Part shown: one piece after another, positions 7,238 to 14,424 of the stretch | How the letters are laid out: every line of letters begins with the position of its first letter | Numbering within the stretch: the first letter of the stretch is position 1 | Source of the DNA: Dyella choica | GTDB taxonomy: Bacteria; Pseudomonadota; Gammaproteobacteria; Xanthomonadales; Rhodanobacteraceae | Length of the DNA: 64,000 bases | Direction: 5' to 3' | Assembly (NCBI RefSeq): GCF_003977665.1 | Contig: NZ_RYYV01000001.1 | Span: forward strand, 372,001 to 436,000 | Position numbers and translations under genes: made by a program | Notes under the pieces: generated by a model | Databases searched by the model: none | The model's input: the letters and a program-made list of their open reading frames with translations, nothing else | Told to the model about the DNA's origin: nothing

Positions 7238-8887
7238 TCACTGGATCATCGCCGTCGCGCTGCGAAGGCGATCATCGCCAGGGAAATCCGCACTGAACAT
7301 CTGCGGGCCGGAAGCGAGCACGGTTTGGTTGATGCCAAAGGAAAAAGAACCGTCCGAGCGGGTTCTCACCGTGCCTATCGGCGTCTTGATCGATTCGAGG
7401 TAGAGGAATCGCCGTCCGACCTCATGCCCTGCGTCGTCGACAAACAACACGGCGACGTAAGCGGAGTGTTCAACGTTGATGCGCGCCTCGTACGGAACTT
7501 CCAACGTAAACGCCGCACCAGGCGTTACGGGAAATTTCGCGGAATTGTTGTACACGGTACCGCTCGCATCCACGGCAATCTTGCCGCCAGGAATTTCATG
7601 AACATTCGTCCTGCCACCTCCGGCTTGAGCATTCTCATAGTAGGTGACCTTCCCAATGTTTGCGGTGACGGGGCCGGAACAAGTGCACTGGAGCTCCTTG
7701 TTCGCCCGCACGGCGAACAAGGCCGCGCGCGCATTCTTAAAGGCCGTGCTGGATAGGTTTCTGGTGGGCATCGTTTCTCCCGTCATCGCACCGATGTCGG
7801 CGATTGAGATGGGAGCGCCGCTGATCGCTGCACCCGCCGAATCGCTCAGGCGACCGGAAAGGGTCGTCCCGTTACGCATGAGTGTCATCACGCTACGCGG
7901 TCGCAGATACTCAAGCACCAGATTCGTGAGCGTACCTGCTGTTGCCTCTGGCAGATTGTGCGATGGAAGCGCCACCCAAGTCTGAAAAACCGCCTGATCC
8001 GGGATGACGCCAAGGCCGGACTCGATGTAGGTGAAATGGTCCGCCGCTGCACGAGCCCAGGATTGATCCGTTTGTCCGTCGGTGTTGCCGCCGTTGTAGA
8101 TAATGCCAAAACTTATCCGGCGTGACTTTCTGACAAAAGAAGACAGCAGCGGCAGGTTGGCCATTCCCGCCGGCGACCAGCTCACATCCGCGTGCAGGAA
8201 TTCCAGATTGAATCCAACTGCTTCGCGGTACGCATCCACCCATTCCTCGGTAGCCTGGAGAAACGCCTTCGAAGCATAGACGACTTCGATATCCCCGATC
8301 TTGACGTTGGGAAAGATGCGCTTGGCCAACTTCACATTCGGGGCCACGTCCGCAGCTACTTGCCGGACGGAAAGCCTGCAGGCGTCGCCGCCTTGATATT
8401 CATGGCCATAGTAGAGCGGCTCGTCCATGGCGATATAGGAAGGTTCTCCGCCCAGGCGTTTGACTCGCTGCAGCAATCCCTCCACCAAACCCGGCTCTCC
8501 ATAGGCCTCGGTGCGCTCCTGACAATGCTCCGACCGCGTCGCCATCCCGATCTCCAGCGCCAGTTTGATGTTGCGACGCTTGAGCTCGGAGAAAATCCGT
8601 TGCAGATCCTCGTCCCTGCCCTGCTGCACGAATCCCGGCCCTATTTTGAAGACGCGCAGGTTCGCCGCCACCGTTTTCCACTCGGAATCCGCGCGGAACA
8701 AATCCATGTAATCCTCGCTGGCGTTCCAGTTGTGAGCCGCGCGTGCGACCGGGTCCAGCGGGCTGAGCCAAACTTCATTGGCATGGGCGCTACCGTAGAC
8801 GATGCAAACGACGCACATCAGCCGAAGTACCCAAGTGCTGACGGATGGAAATTTTGCCTTGTTTCGATTTTCGAATTCGGTCCGCAT
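7238..8887 (-). CDS. Secreted protein of unknown function, possible TIM-barrel glycosidase-like
   Basis: This 549-residue protein starts at ATG 8887, with AAAGGA seven bases before it; an ATG two codons earlier (8893) is too close to the site. Residues 1 to about 36 form a signal peptide ending SAHA. The region of about residues 40-340 alternates predicted strands and helices and contains acidic segments such as 'LALEIGMATRS', 'YIAMDEPLYYG' and 'LEFLHADVSW', a pattern seen in (beta/alpha)8 glycoside hydrolases with Glu/Asp at strand ends. The last roughly 200 residues look beta-rich (two Cys at CTCSG, and a 'SGRLSDSAGAAISGAPISIADIG' segment like an Ig/carboxypeptidase-regulatory fold). No named family is assigned. 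The gene converges on 6698-7093. Confidence 0.75.
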   Translation of the reverse strand: MRTEFENRNKAKFPSVSTWVLRLMCVVCIVYGSAHANEVWLSPLDPVARAAHNWNASEDYMDLFRADSEWKTVAANLRVFKIGPGFVQQGRDEDLQRIFSELKRRNIKLALEIGMATRSEHCQERTEAYGEPGLVEGLLQRVKRLGGEPSYIAMDEPLYYGHEYQGGDACRLSVRQVAADVAPNVKLAKRIFPNVKIGDIEVVYASKAFLQATEEWVDAYREAVGFNLEFLHADVSWSPAGMANLPLLSSFVRKSRRISFGIIYNGGNTDGQTDQSWARAAADHFTYIESGLGVIPDQAVFQTWVALPSHNLPEATAGTLTNLVLEYLRPRSVMTLMRNGTTLSGRLSDSAGAAISGAPISIADIGAMTGETMPTRNLSSTAFKNARAALFAVRANKELQCTCSGPVTANIGKVTYYENAQAGGGRTNVHEIPGGKIAVDASGTVYNNSAKFPVTPGAAFTLEVPYEARINVEHSAYVAVLFVDDAGHEVGRRFLYLESIKTPIGTVRTRSDGSFSFGINQTVLASGPQMFSADFPGDDRLRSATAMIQ

Positions 8888-9104
8888 GATCATCCTTTGC
8901 GATGGCTTCAACCGGGGTTCCACGAGCACCGTGCATCCATTGACTGAATTCGCAGTCGAATGTGGACATCCCGCCTATGCTTTCAGCACCTGCCTTGGCT
9001 GTCAAAGGGCCAGTTCAGGTGCGTACCTGTTGAACCCAAGCACGCGTTTTGGAAGCCCAACCGGGTTCACATCCGCCGGAATGCCAGGAACGAGGTGGCC
9101 GCTG

Positions 9105-9380
9105 CGGTTCGAGTTATCGGATGGCAGCTTGCTGGTGGCCGGTGGTCGGCTGACCGGCTACGCCTGGTCTGAAGAGGTGTTGGCCGGCATTGCCAAAGAT
9201 GTGCCCTACAACGCCGAGCAAGCCATGAAAGACCCCGGCGCGCTGTACGAAAAAGCCTTGCTTCCATTCGTCTCAAACGTAGTGGTGGATGGTCGGCTCG
9301 TCACGGGTCAAAACCCGGCATCGGCCAAAGCCACCGCCATGCAGGTCGCTTCCATGCTTCGATCACCCTTTGACGCGTAA
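9105..9380 (+). pseudogene. C-terminal remnant of a DJ-1/PfpI-family class I glutamine amidotransferase-like protein
   Basis: From about 9105 the frame ending at TAA 9380 reads 'LSDGSLLVAGGRLTGYAWSEE' and later 'VPYNAEQAMKDPGALYEKA' and 'VVDGRLVTGQNPASAKATA'. This is the conserved C-terminal third of type 1 glutamine amidotransferase domain proteins (HchA/YajL-like), including the DGxLxTGQNPxS signature. Upstream sequence in this frame (8802-9104) overlaps the start region of the neighbouring gene and does not match the family. The nucleophile elbow with its Cys, which lies in the N-terminal half, is missing. I read it as a truncated gene without activity. Confidence 0.65.
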
Positions 9381-9520
9381 AGAAAGAACCGCTTTCGCAA
9401 AAAAAACCGGTCAGGCGCGTTATTGGTTTTCAGGGAAATCCCTAGCTCGGGATAGCCCCAGCTTGTGGGTGCAAAGCGCCCGGCACCTCACAGGATCTCA
9501 GCAAGTCCTTAAATGACCCG

Positions 9521-9943
9521 GTGTATCTAGGCGCCGTCGTCGGCGACATGTTTTGCATAGGGGGAAGTATTGCCGAAGTCTTTGGCGGTGAGCTTGCCGG
9601 CGAGCTCATCAACTGCGCGGGGATACTGATAGCCGCACCGTTCCAGGTCACGGGTGGCGCTATCGACAGCATCAAGGAAGAGAGTGAACTGAAAAATCAA
9701 GCAAAGGAATATCTAAAGCAAGCGAATGAGCTCGGTAACGCCGAGACACGGGATAAACCGGACGGTTTGCATAGAATCCGATCGCTGGGTGAAACCGGCG
9801 GACTGGATGACAAGACCATCGACGCGCTGGTCGATAATGCCGGCGTCTTTTCATCGTCACCCGACAAAGCCGAGGAGTACTTGCGCGAGCTGAGCAAGTT
9901 GCCCCAGCGAAGCCGCGGCTCTTTTAAGCTAGGGATGCTCTGA
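9521..9943 (+). CDS. Hypothetical protein, 5' end uncertain
   Basis: The first in-frame start is GTG 9521, giving 140 residues, but the same frame is open back to 9446 and reads as plausible protein there (APACGCKAPGTSQDLSKSLNDP). The true N-terminus may therefore have been lost or frameshifted. Residues about 8-45 are hydrophobic and Gly-rich (GDMFCIGGSIAEVFGGELAG), followed by a charged helical part (KEESELKNQAKEYLKQANELGN) and 'DDKTIDALVDNAGVF'. I do not recognise a family. The last codons and the stop (TGA 9941-9943) lie inside the left arm of the inverted-repeat element at 9929-10166, so the C-terminus was probably altered by that insertion. Confidence 0.5.
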   Translation: MYLGAVVGDMFCIGGSIAEVFGGELAGELINCAGILIAAPFQVTGGAIDSIKEESELKNQAKEYLKQANELGNAETRDKPDGLHRIRSLGETGGLDDKTIDALVDNAGVFSSSPDKAEEYLRELSKLPQRSRGSFKLGML

Positions 9944-10166
9944 TCTATTCCACGTGCCCGGCCTTCTGGACGTCACCCCGTCATTCAAATTTAAGATGTG
10001 GGGGCCGAACTGTATACGCGTCTGGTGGAGCGTAGGCTGGGATGGCAATCCCAGCATCGCGCGGCTGTAGGCATGGCAATGCTGGGTTTCTCAACCCAGC
10101 CTACGCTCCGCCAGACGCGCATACAGGGCGGTGACGGGTACGTGGAATAGATCAGAGCATCCCTAG
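9929..10166. mobile_element. 238-bp MITE-like element with 32-base terminal inverted repeats
   Basis: The left end (9929-9960) and right end (10135-10166) are 32-base inverted copies with a single mismatch; each contains GGGATGCTCTGATCTATTCC on one strand. The interior carries an intergenic palindrome of the GTAGGCTGGG family (10031-10105). No transposase is encoded. Part of the right end (GACGGGTACGTGGAATGGATCA) recurs at 26888-26909 next to another palindrome copy. I infer a non-autonomous element. No target-site duplication could be defined by eye. Confidence 0.6.
10031..10105. repeat. Intergenic palindrome, GTAGGCTGGG family, copy 1
   Basis: CGTAGGCTGGGATGGCAATCCCAGC at the left and GCTGGGTTTCTCAACCCAGCCTACG at the right are each small hairpins and are inverted copies of one another, giving a cruciform-like unit. 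This copy extends further on both sides (GCGTCTGGTGGAG... and its near-complement), inside the MITE-like element. Confidence 0.85.
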
Positions 10167-10214
10167 GGGGCCGGAACTTCCGCCTAGCTCTTCAACGCGA
10201 GCGATGCGCCTAGA

Positions 10215-10967
10215 TCATCCATGGATCTCCACGCTCGCCACGATGTCGGAAGCCATCCAGGCGGCCAGAAGACTGCCGGCGCGAGTAACGCCCTCTGCTT
10301 CGCCAAGGTGCTCAACGACGACATCACACATGGCGTTGAAGTCTCCATCATTCAGCAGCGATAGGAGCGCCGCGCGTTCAATCGCATCGACCTGTCTGAG
10401 CTGTGATGAAAACCCGCGACGCCAGACAATTACGCCGGCTGGCGTATCGAGCATTTCGGCCTCGATCGCCTCAGTCTGATGGTGCAATGAGGACCAGACG
10501 TCAACGGCATTGGTGGTTGCGACGTGCTGACGAAAGCTTGGCGTGAGACGAAGGCGTGCGTGGTCCCAGTCAATGTCACCCAATGCCTGGATGGTCAGGG
10601 TCGTTGCGTCTGGCGCCACGAAGCACTCCGAAAGTGTCCACTCGATCCACGCAAGTTCGTCCAGATCCGGGTTGTCCGGGTATATCACACGCAAGGTCTG
10701 GCGAAAGTCCGCGCCATAGTCGTCCAGGGTCCACGACGACGGCGGATGAAGGTCGATGTGACGGATGGCTGTCTGTAGAAAGGCGCCCTCACCCATTCGG
10801 CTGAGAAGTTGCGGATAGCTCGCCTTGAGGACATTCACCAGCTGGGAACGATAGTTGTTCTGATAAGCTGCAAGCCCGCGCGGGGAAACAAGTCGGCGTT
10901 GGAGACGATTTTCGTCACCCGTGTTGACCAGCCAATGGTGAAAATCCCGCTGCATGTCGGCCAACAT
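10215..10967 (-). CDS. bufC: BufC/HvfC-type (DUF2063) partner protein of bufferin maturation
   Basis: This 250-residue protein starts at ATG 10967, with AGGAGG seven bases before it; the ATG shares one base with the TGA of bufB. It begins 'MQRDFHHWLV' and has the family hallmark 'GLAAYQNNYRSQLVNVLKASYPQLLSRMGEGAF', typical of the DUF2063 (BufC/HvfC) N-terminal helical domain, followed by a second alpha/beta domain of about residues 100-250. In characterised bufferin systems, BufC is the partner of the BufB oxidase and helps present the precursor peptide for Cys modification. It is cytoplasmic and last in the operon. No DNA-binding role is implied despite older 'putative DNA-binding' names. 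Confidence 0.9.
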   Translation of the reverse strand: MLADMQRDFHHWLVNTGDENRLQRRLVSPRGLAAYQNNYRSQLVNVLKASYPQLLSRMGEGAFLQTAIRHIDLHPPSSWTLDDYGADFRQTLRVIYPDNPDLDELAWIEWTLSECFVAPDATTLTIQALGDIDWDHARLRLTPSFRQHVATTNAVDVWSSLHHQTEAIEAEMLDTPAGVIVWRRGFSSQLRQVDAIERAALLSLLNDGDFNAMCDVVVEHLGEAEGVTRAGSLLAAWMASDIVASVEIHG

Positions 10968-11812
10968 CACGCTGCCTCCTGCAAGGGAAGATGGCGTTGG
11001 CGCAAATTGCGCGCAAGGTCGAGTTCGCCCAACAGATCGGCAAGCGGCGGAATGGCGTCATCGCGTTCGATCATGGTGGCGACAGGGCCTAGCACGGACC
11101 CAGCTCTCGCATACAGCGCCCACACGTCCACGCCTACGGGTTGGTCATGGGTGTCGATCAGCATGTCCGAGCCCTGGGTGTGGCCGGCCAGGTGGATCTG
11201 GCGCACGCGGTCAACCGGTATGCCGCTCAGGTAGGCCTCCACGTCCCAGCCATGGTTCCTTGCGCTGACGAATAGGTTGTTGACGTCGAGCAAGAGGCCG
11301 CAGCCCGTACGTCGGGTCATTTCGCTGAGGAACTCCCACTCCGTCAAGGTGGAAGCCGTGAAGGTGACGTAACTCGACGGGTTCTCGAACAGCATCGGCC
11401 TGCCGACGGCCTCCTGCGCGGCGTGAATGTTCCGGCAGACGATGGCCAGCGTTTCCTCCGTAAAGGGAAGAGGAAGCAGGTCGTGCGAATTGAATTGCTC
11501 GAAGCGAGACCAGCTCAAATGGTCCGATACGAACAAGGGGTCAAGCCGATCCACCACAGAACGCAGGCGGCGCAGATACGCCGGCTTCAAGCCGTCCGCC
11601 GAGCCAATGGACATCGATACGCCGTGGAGCGCGACGGGATAGCGCTCGCGTACGCGGCGCAGGATATCCAACGGCTGCCCGCCATCGACCATGAAGTTCT
11701 CGGAGATCACTTCCACGAAATCGACCGGCACCTCGGTTTCAAGAAAGTCGTGGTAATGCTCTTTGCGCAAGCCGAGACCGAAGCCGGCAAAGGTGGGAAG
11801 CGATGTGGACAT
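10967..11812 (-). CDS. bufB: BufB: MNIO (DUF692) multinuclear iron oxidase for bufferin maturation
   Basis: This 281-residue TIM-barrel protein starts at ATG 11812, with AGGAG seven bases upstream; a TTG start at 11830 is less likely. Diagnostic DUF692 segments are 'GFGLGLRKEHYHDFL', 'DFVEVISENFM', 'ALHGVSMSIGSADG', 'SDHLSWS', 'LFENPSSYV', 'CGLLLDVNNLFVSA' and 'IHLAGH'; their His, Asp, Glu and Asn residues are the expected iron ligands. In known bufferin pathways this enzyme converts Cys residues of the precursor to thiooxazole groups that bind copper. It lies between bufA2 and bufC, and a strong hairpin separates it from bufA2, which would lower its expression relative to the peptide. Confidence 0.93.
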   Translation of the reverse strand: MSTSLPTFAGFGLGLRKEHYHDFLETEVPVDFVEVISENFMVDGGQPLDILRRVRERYPVALHGVSMSIGSADGLKPAYLRRLRSVVDRLDPLFVSDHLSWSRFEQFNSHDLLPLPFTEETLAIVCRNIHAAQEAVGRPMLFENPSSYVTFTASTLTEWEFLSEMTRRTGCGLLLDVNNLFVSARNHGWDVEAYLSGIPVDRVRQIHLAGHTQGSDMLIDTHDQPVGVDVWALYARAGSVLGPVATMIERDDAIPPLADLLGELDLARNLRQRHLPLQEAA

Positions 11813-11839
11813 GGCGATGCTCCTGGGCAAGGAAAGGCG

Positions 11840-11864
11840 CTGGACCCGCTCGCAGCGGGTCCAG
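11840..11864 (-). terminator. Intercistronic hairpin between bufA2 and bufB
   Basis: CTGGACCCGCT and AGCGGGTCCAG form a perfect 11-base stem with a CGC loop, starting eight bases after the bufA2 stop and ending 28 bases before the bufB start. There is no T-run, so it should act as a partial terminator or as a 3' stabiliser for the upstream peptide mRNA. This is a common device in operons that need more precursor peptide than enzyme. Confidence 0.6.
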
Positions 11865-11872
11865 CCAGGCGA

Positions 11873-12157
11873 TCACTTCGGTTCGGTCAGCGTGCCGCCG
11901 GCTGCGGCACACTCGCTCGGGGTCTTTACGATGACGCCCTGGCCCTTGCAGTCGTTGAGGCCCTTGCAGTCGTGCTTGGCCATGGCGCAAAGGCTTTGGC
12001 CCTTGCAGGCGTTAGCTCCGTAACAGCGGGTCGGCTGTTCTTTGTGGCCCGACTGATCGGCGGCGTGCGCAGCACCGTTGAGTGATGCGATAGCGAGTGC
12101 GACGACGGCGGCCGCCGCAGCGAAACTGCTGCGGGACTTGGTGGTGATGGTGCTCAT
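11873..12157 (-). CDS. bufA2: Bufferin-type metallophore precursor, KGxNxCKGxG type (BufA2-like)
   Basis: This 94-residue protein starts at ATG 12157. Residues 1-33 form a signal peptide (hydrophobic Ala/Val core, AHA site). The mature part has six Cys (C45, C51, C57, C64, C70, C83) in the pattern CYGANAC, KGQSLC, KHDC, KGLNDCKGQG, followed by a GG-containing tail. This is the known layout of periplasmic bufferin precursors, in which a MNIO enzyme modifies Cys residues before export and the product binds copper. The gene is directly upstream of bufB and bufC. Assignment to the BufA2 rather than BufA1 subfamily rests on the CKGxG pattern and is less certain than the bufferin call. Confidence 0.85.
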   Translation of the reverse strand: MSTITTKSRSSFAAAAAVVALAIASLNGAAHAADQSGHKEQPTRCYGANACKGQSLCAMAKHDCKGLNDCKGQGVIVKTPSECAAAGGTLTEPK

Positions 12158-12215
12158 GAGTCGTTTTCCTGTTGGGTAAGGGTTTAGGTCAAACCATTGG
12201 GGGTATGACGCGGCG

Positions 12216-12971
12216 CTACTTCAAGCTCTTCGCCGCGTTCTCGATCACTTGCGCAACCTGTTCCGGCTGCGACATGTAGACGAGGTGGCTGCCCTTGATC
12301 TCGGTGATCCTGGAACCGGCTCGCTGATACATCGAGCGCTGCAGATCGGGGCTGTAGAAGTGATCTTCGGTCGCAACCACCGCCCAGCTGGGCTTGTTCT
12401 TCCAGGCAGCCGCTTCGGTAACGGCGCCCAGCGCAGGAACCGTTGCGGGCACCTGGGAAATGGCCAGGTAGTTGGTGCGGTTGGTAGTCAGATCGTTGCC
12501 TAGGTCGGCGCCGAAGTGCTTCTCGTTGACGTAAACAAATCCGTCCCAGGAGGCTTCGATGTCGTTGCTGGGCTCCGGCACGGAGTTGACTAGTATGCTC
12601 ACGCTTTCACCCACGCTCGGCGCTACCGCGGCCACGTAGACCAGGCCTTTCACCTTGTCGCGATTGCCGGCTACCGTGATCACCGCGCCGCCGTAGTCAC
12701 TGCCTACCAGCAAGGTCGGGCCACTCTCCTTGCGCAACTGGCGATAGACGGCTTCGGCGTCATTACTCAGCGTGTCGATGCGCGGTTGCACGACATTTAC
12801 GCTGTAACCATGCTTGGTAAGGATGTCGTGGACGACGCGCCAGCCCGAACCGTCGACGAAGGCGCCGGGGACGATGACGATGTTCTTGACGCCTTCGGGG
12901 GCGTCGCCAGCAGCGAACGCGGGTGCGGTCGACGCCAGCATGAGCAACAACAAACTCAATGGCTTTCGCAT
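12216..12971 (-). CDS. Secreted alpha/beta hydrolase-fold protein with Asp in place of the nucleophile Ser
   Basis: This 251-residue protein starts at ATG 12971. Residues 1-20 are a signal peptide (AFA site), so it is periplasmic. It aligns along its length with the hydrolase at 1436-2194, without gaps between the triad positions. The oxyanion segment ('IVPGAFVDGSGW'), Asp203 and His229 ('GSHLVY') are kept, but the elbow is GSDYGG instead of GHSYGG, so residue 92 is Asp and residue 91 Ser. An Asp nucleophile with Asp/His partners is the triad of haloalkane dehalogenases and epoxide hydrolases. Either the chemistry has changed or the enzyme is inactive. It sits inside the bufferin operon between doxX and bufA2 (39 and 58 bases away). 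Confidence 0.88.
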   Translation of the reverse strand: MRKPLSLLLLMLASTAPAFAAGDAPEGVKNIVIVPGAFVDGSGWRVVHDILTKHGYSVNVVQPRIDTLSNDAEAVYRQLRKESGPTLLVGSDYGGAVITVAGNRDKVKGLVYVAAVAPSVGESVSILVNSVPEPSNDIEASWDGFVYVNEKHFGADLGNDLTTNRTNYLAISQVPATVPALGAVTEAAAWKNKPSWAVVATEDHFYSPDLQRSMYQRAGSRITEIKGSHLVYMSQPEQVAQVIENAAKSLK

Positions 12972-13010
12972 GATGTTTCCTGAGGAAGTGAAATTGATGG
13001 GAATGGGGAG

Positions 13011-13454
13011 TCACGCAACGGAAGGCGACCGTTGCAGCGATCGGTTGCGACGGATGTGATCCATCGACCACGCGCCGCCGCCGCGGACCACGAGCGGAAG
13101 CAACAGAGCGGCCCAGCTAAGGTGCGTTGGCCATGCGTCCGGGTAGACGAAGATCTCGATGACCGTGGTCATGCCCAGCAAGGCGAGCGCGGACAGCCGC
13201 GTGCACAAGCCCAGCACCAGCAGCACGGGAAACAGGTGCTCCGCGCCTGTGGACAAACGTGCGGCGATGTCCGAGGGAATCAGTGGCAGCGCGTACTCGC
13301 TGGCAAACAGCTGATAGGTGGACTCTTTGATCGTCAGGAGGCCTTCCACTTTCGTACGGCCCGACTGGAAGAACACCGCAGCGATGCCCAGCCGTGCCAT
13401 CAGCAATAGCATGGCCTCCGGAACGAAACGTTGCGGCGCGGGCCATGCGCTCAT
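13011..13454 (-). CDS. DoxX-family inner-membrane protein of the bufferin operon
   Basis: This 147-residue protein starts at ATG 13454, overlapping the end of the bufA1 gene by four bases (ATGA). Four hydrophobic segments (about residues 15-32, 65-83, 88-106 and 110-125) and the motif '[17 protein letters not shown]' place it in the DoxX family. DoxX proteins are regular members of bufferin/gig operons, where they are thought to act in the inner membrane; their exact role is not known. The four-base overlap points to translational coupling with the metallophore precursor. Confidence 0.9.
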   Translation of the reverse strand: MSAWPAPQRFVPEAMLLLMARLGIAAVFFQSGRTKVEGLLTIKESTYQLFASEYALPLIPSDIAARLSTGAEHLFPVLLVLGLCTRLSALALLGMTTVIEIFVYPDAWPTHLSWAALLLPLVVRGGGAWSMDHIRRNRSLQRSPSVA

Positions 13455-13726
13455 GGCTTGGCCTCAAGCGAACCGTACCCCTTGGGGGTCTTGAAGGTCG
13501 TACAGGTGCCCTTGTCGACCAGGATCCAGGCATTGCCCTGGTAGTCGACTTTGGCAGTGCCCGCACACGTCGTACCAGGGCCGGCGGCGCAATCGTTCTT
13601 GCCGGCGAGCGCCACGCCGTAACATTTTTCCATCGGCTTCTTGGCGTTCTCGGCATGACCGGCCACGGCGAAGCAGGCCAGGCTGAGGGCGAATGTGGCG
13701 GCCAGTGCCGCGCGAGTGCTTTTCAT
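13451..13726 (-). CDS. bufA1: DUF2282 bufferin-type metallophore precursor (BufA1-like)
   Basis: This 91-residue protein starts at ATG 13726 after an AAGGA site. Residues 1-25 are a signal peptide (GHA site). The mature part contains the DUF2282 signature: '[32 protein letters not shown]' with C35, C46 and C54, then 'VDKGTC' with C75. In studied systems such proteins receive thiooxazole modifications from a BufB/BufC pair, are exported and bind copper in the periplasm. It is the first gene of the operon, so the only bufB/bufC pair here (10.2-11.8 kb) must serve both this precursor and the second one, or a second pair lies elsewhere. The BufA1 label follows DUF2282 membership. Confidence 0.88.
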   Translation of the reverse strand: MKSTRAALAATFALSLACFAVAGHAENAKKPMEKCYGVALAGKNDCAAGPGTTCAGTAKVDYQGNAWILVDKGTCTTFKTPKGYGSLEAKP

Positions 13727-14121
13727 GATGATTTCCTTGGGAAGGTGGGGAATTTTTCGGCTCAGCGCAGCTCAAGCCACAGCGATACGCTGTTACGGTT
13801 AGCTTTAGCGCGGATCTTGTCCGCGCATCGGGTGTTGGGCATCGGGTAACTCCGGTATGACTGGAAATGCCGGTCGCGACCCACTGAATCAGGTCTTACG
13901 CGAGGAGGCTGGGTGGGCAGAAAACTACCCCCTACCCGATTCATTCAGTAGCCGGTAAATTCGAGAGGCGCCCTTTCACAGGGTGAGAGGCTCAGGACGA
14001 AAAAGAGGCCCGCTTTCGACCAAAGCGGACCGCTTCGACGGACGATGTACGCTGACGCGCTTGCGTGTAAAAGATGAGCCTGGCTGCGTATCGTCATTGA
14101 CCCGAGCGGGGCATCGCACCA
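13727..14121. promoter_or_regulatory. Leader and promoter region of the bufferin operon; otherwise no gene
   Basis: Upstream of bufA1 the leader holds two small hairpins: GCGCGGA/TCCGCGC (13808-13826) and CAGCG/CGCTG (about 13780-13793). I could not fix a promoter. An extracytoplasmic-function sigma factor gene, which often accompanies bufferin operons, is not encoded in this window. Nothing else is seen in the stretch up to the ABM gene. Confidence 0.4.
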
Positions 14122-14424
14122 ATGACCCACTACACCTACATTTGGGAATTCATGGTCAAAGCAGGAAAAGAGGCTGAGTTCGTTGAGCACTACAGCCCGG
14201 ATGGGACGTGGGCAAAGCTATTCAAGCAAGCTCCTGGATACGTCGAAACATTACTGCTCAAGGACAGGAAGGATGGACAGCGCTATTTCACTGTGGACCG
14301 TTGGCGCAGCGAAGCGGCCTATCAAGCCTTCAGATCCCGGTTCGCTGACTCGTATGCCGCTCTTGACCGGGTCTGTGAAGACCTGACCACTTCGGAGAAG
14401 CCAATGGGCTGTTTCGATGAATGA
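14122..14424 (+). CDS. Antibiotic biosynthesis monooxygenase (ABM) domain protein
   Basis: This 100-residue protein starts at ATG 14122. It has the ferredoxin-like ABM fold: first strand 'YIWEFMVKAGKEAEFVEHY', central 'GYVETLLLKD', and 'YFTVDRWRSEAAYQAFRSRF', with the W-x-S-x-x-x-Y/F element of the family. ABM proteins are small cytoplasmic dimers acting as cofactor-independent oxygenases or as sensors; substrate unknown. The stop overlaps the start of the following glutathione transferase by eight bases, indicating a translationally coupled pair. Confidence 0.8.
   Translation: MTHYTYIWEFMVKAGKEAEFVEHYSPDGTWAKLFKQAPGYVETLLLKDRKDGQRYFTVDRWRSEAAYQAFRSRFADSYAALDRVCEDLTTSEKPMGCFDE

Noticed and set aside
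13762-14190. Small minus-strand frames upstream of bufA1, considered as a missing sigma factor or regulator
   Set aside because: They are short, Arg-rich and contain no sigma-factor or helix-turn-helix motif.
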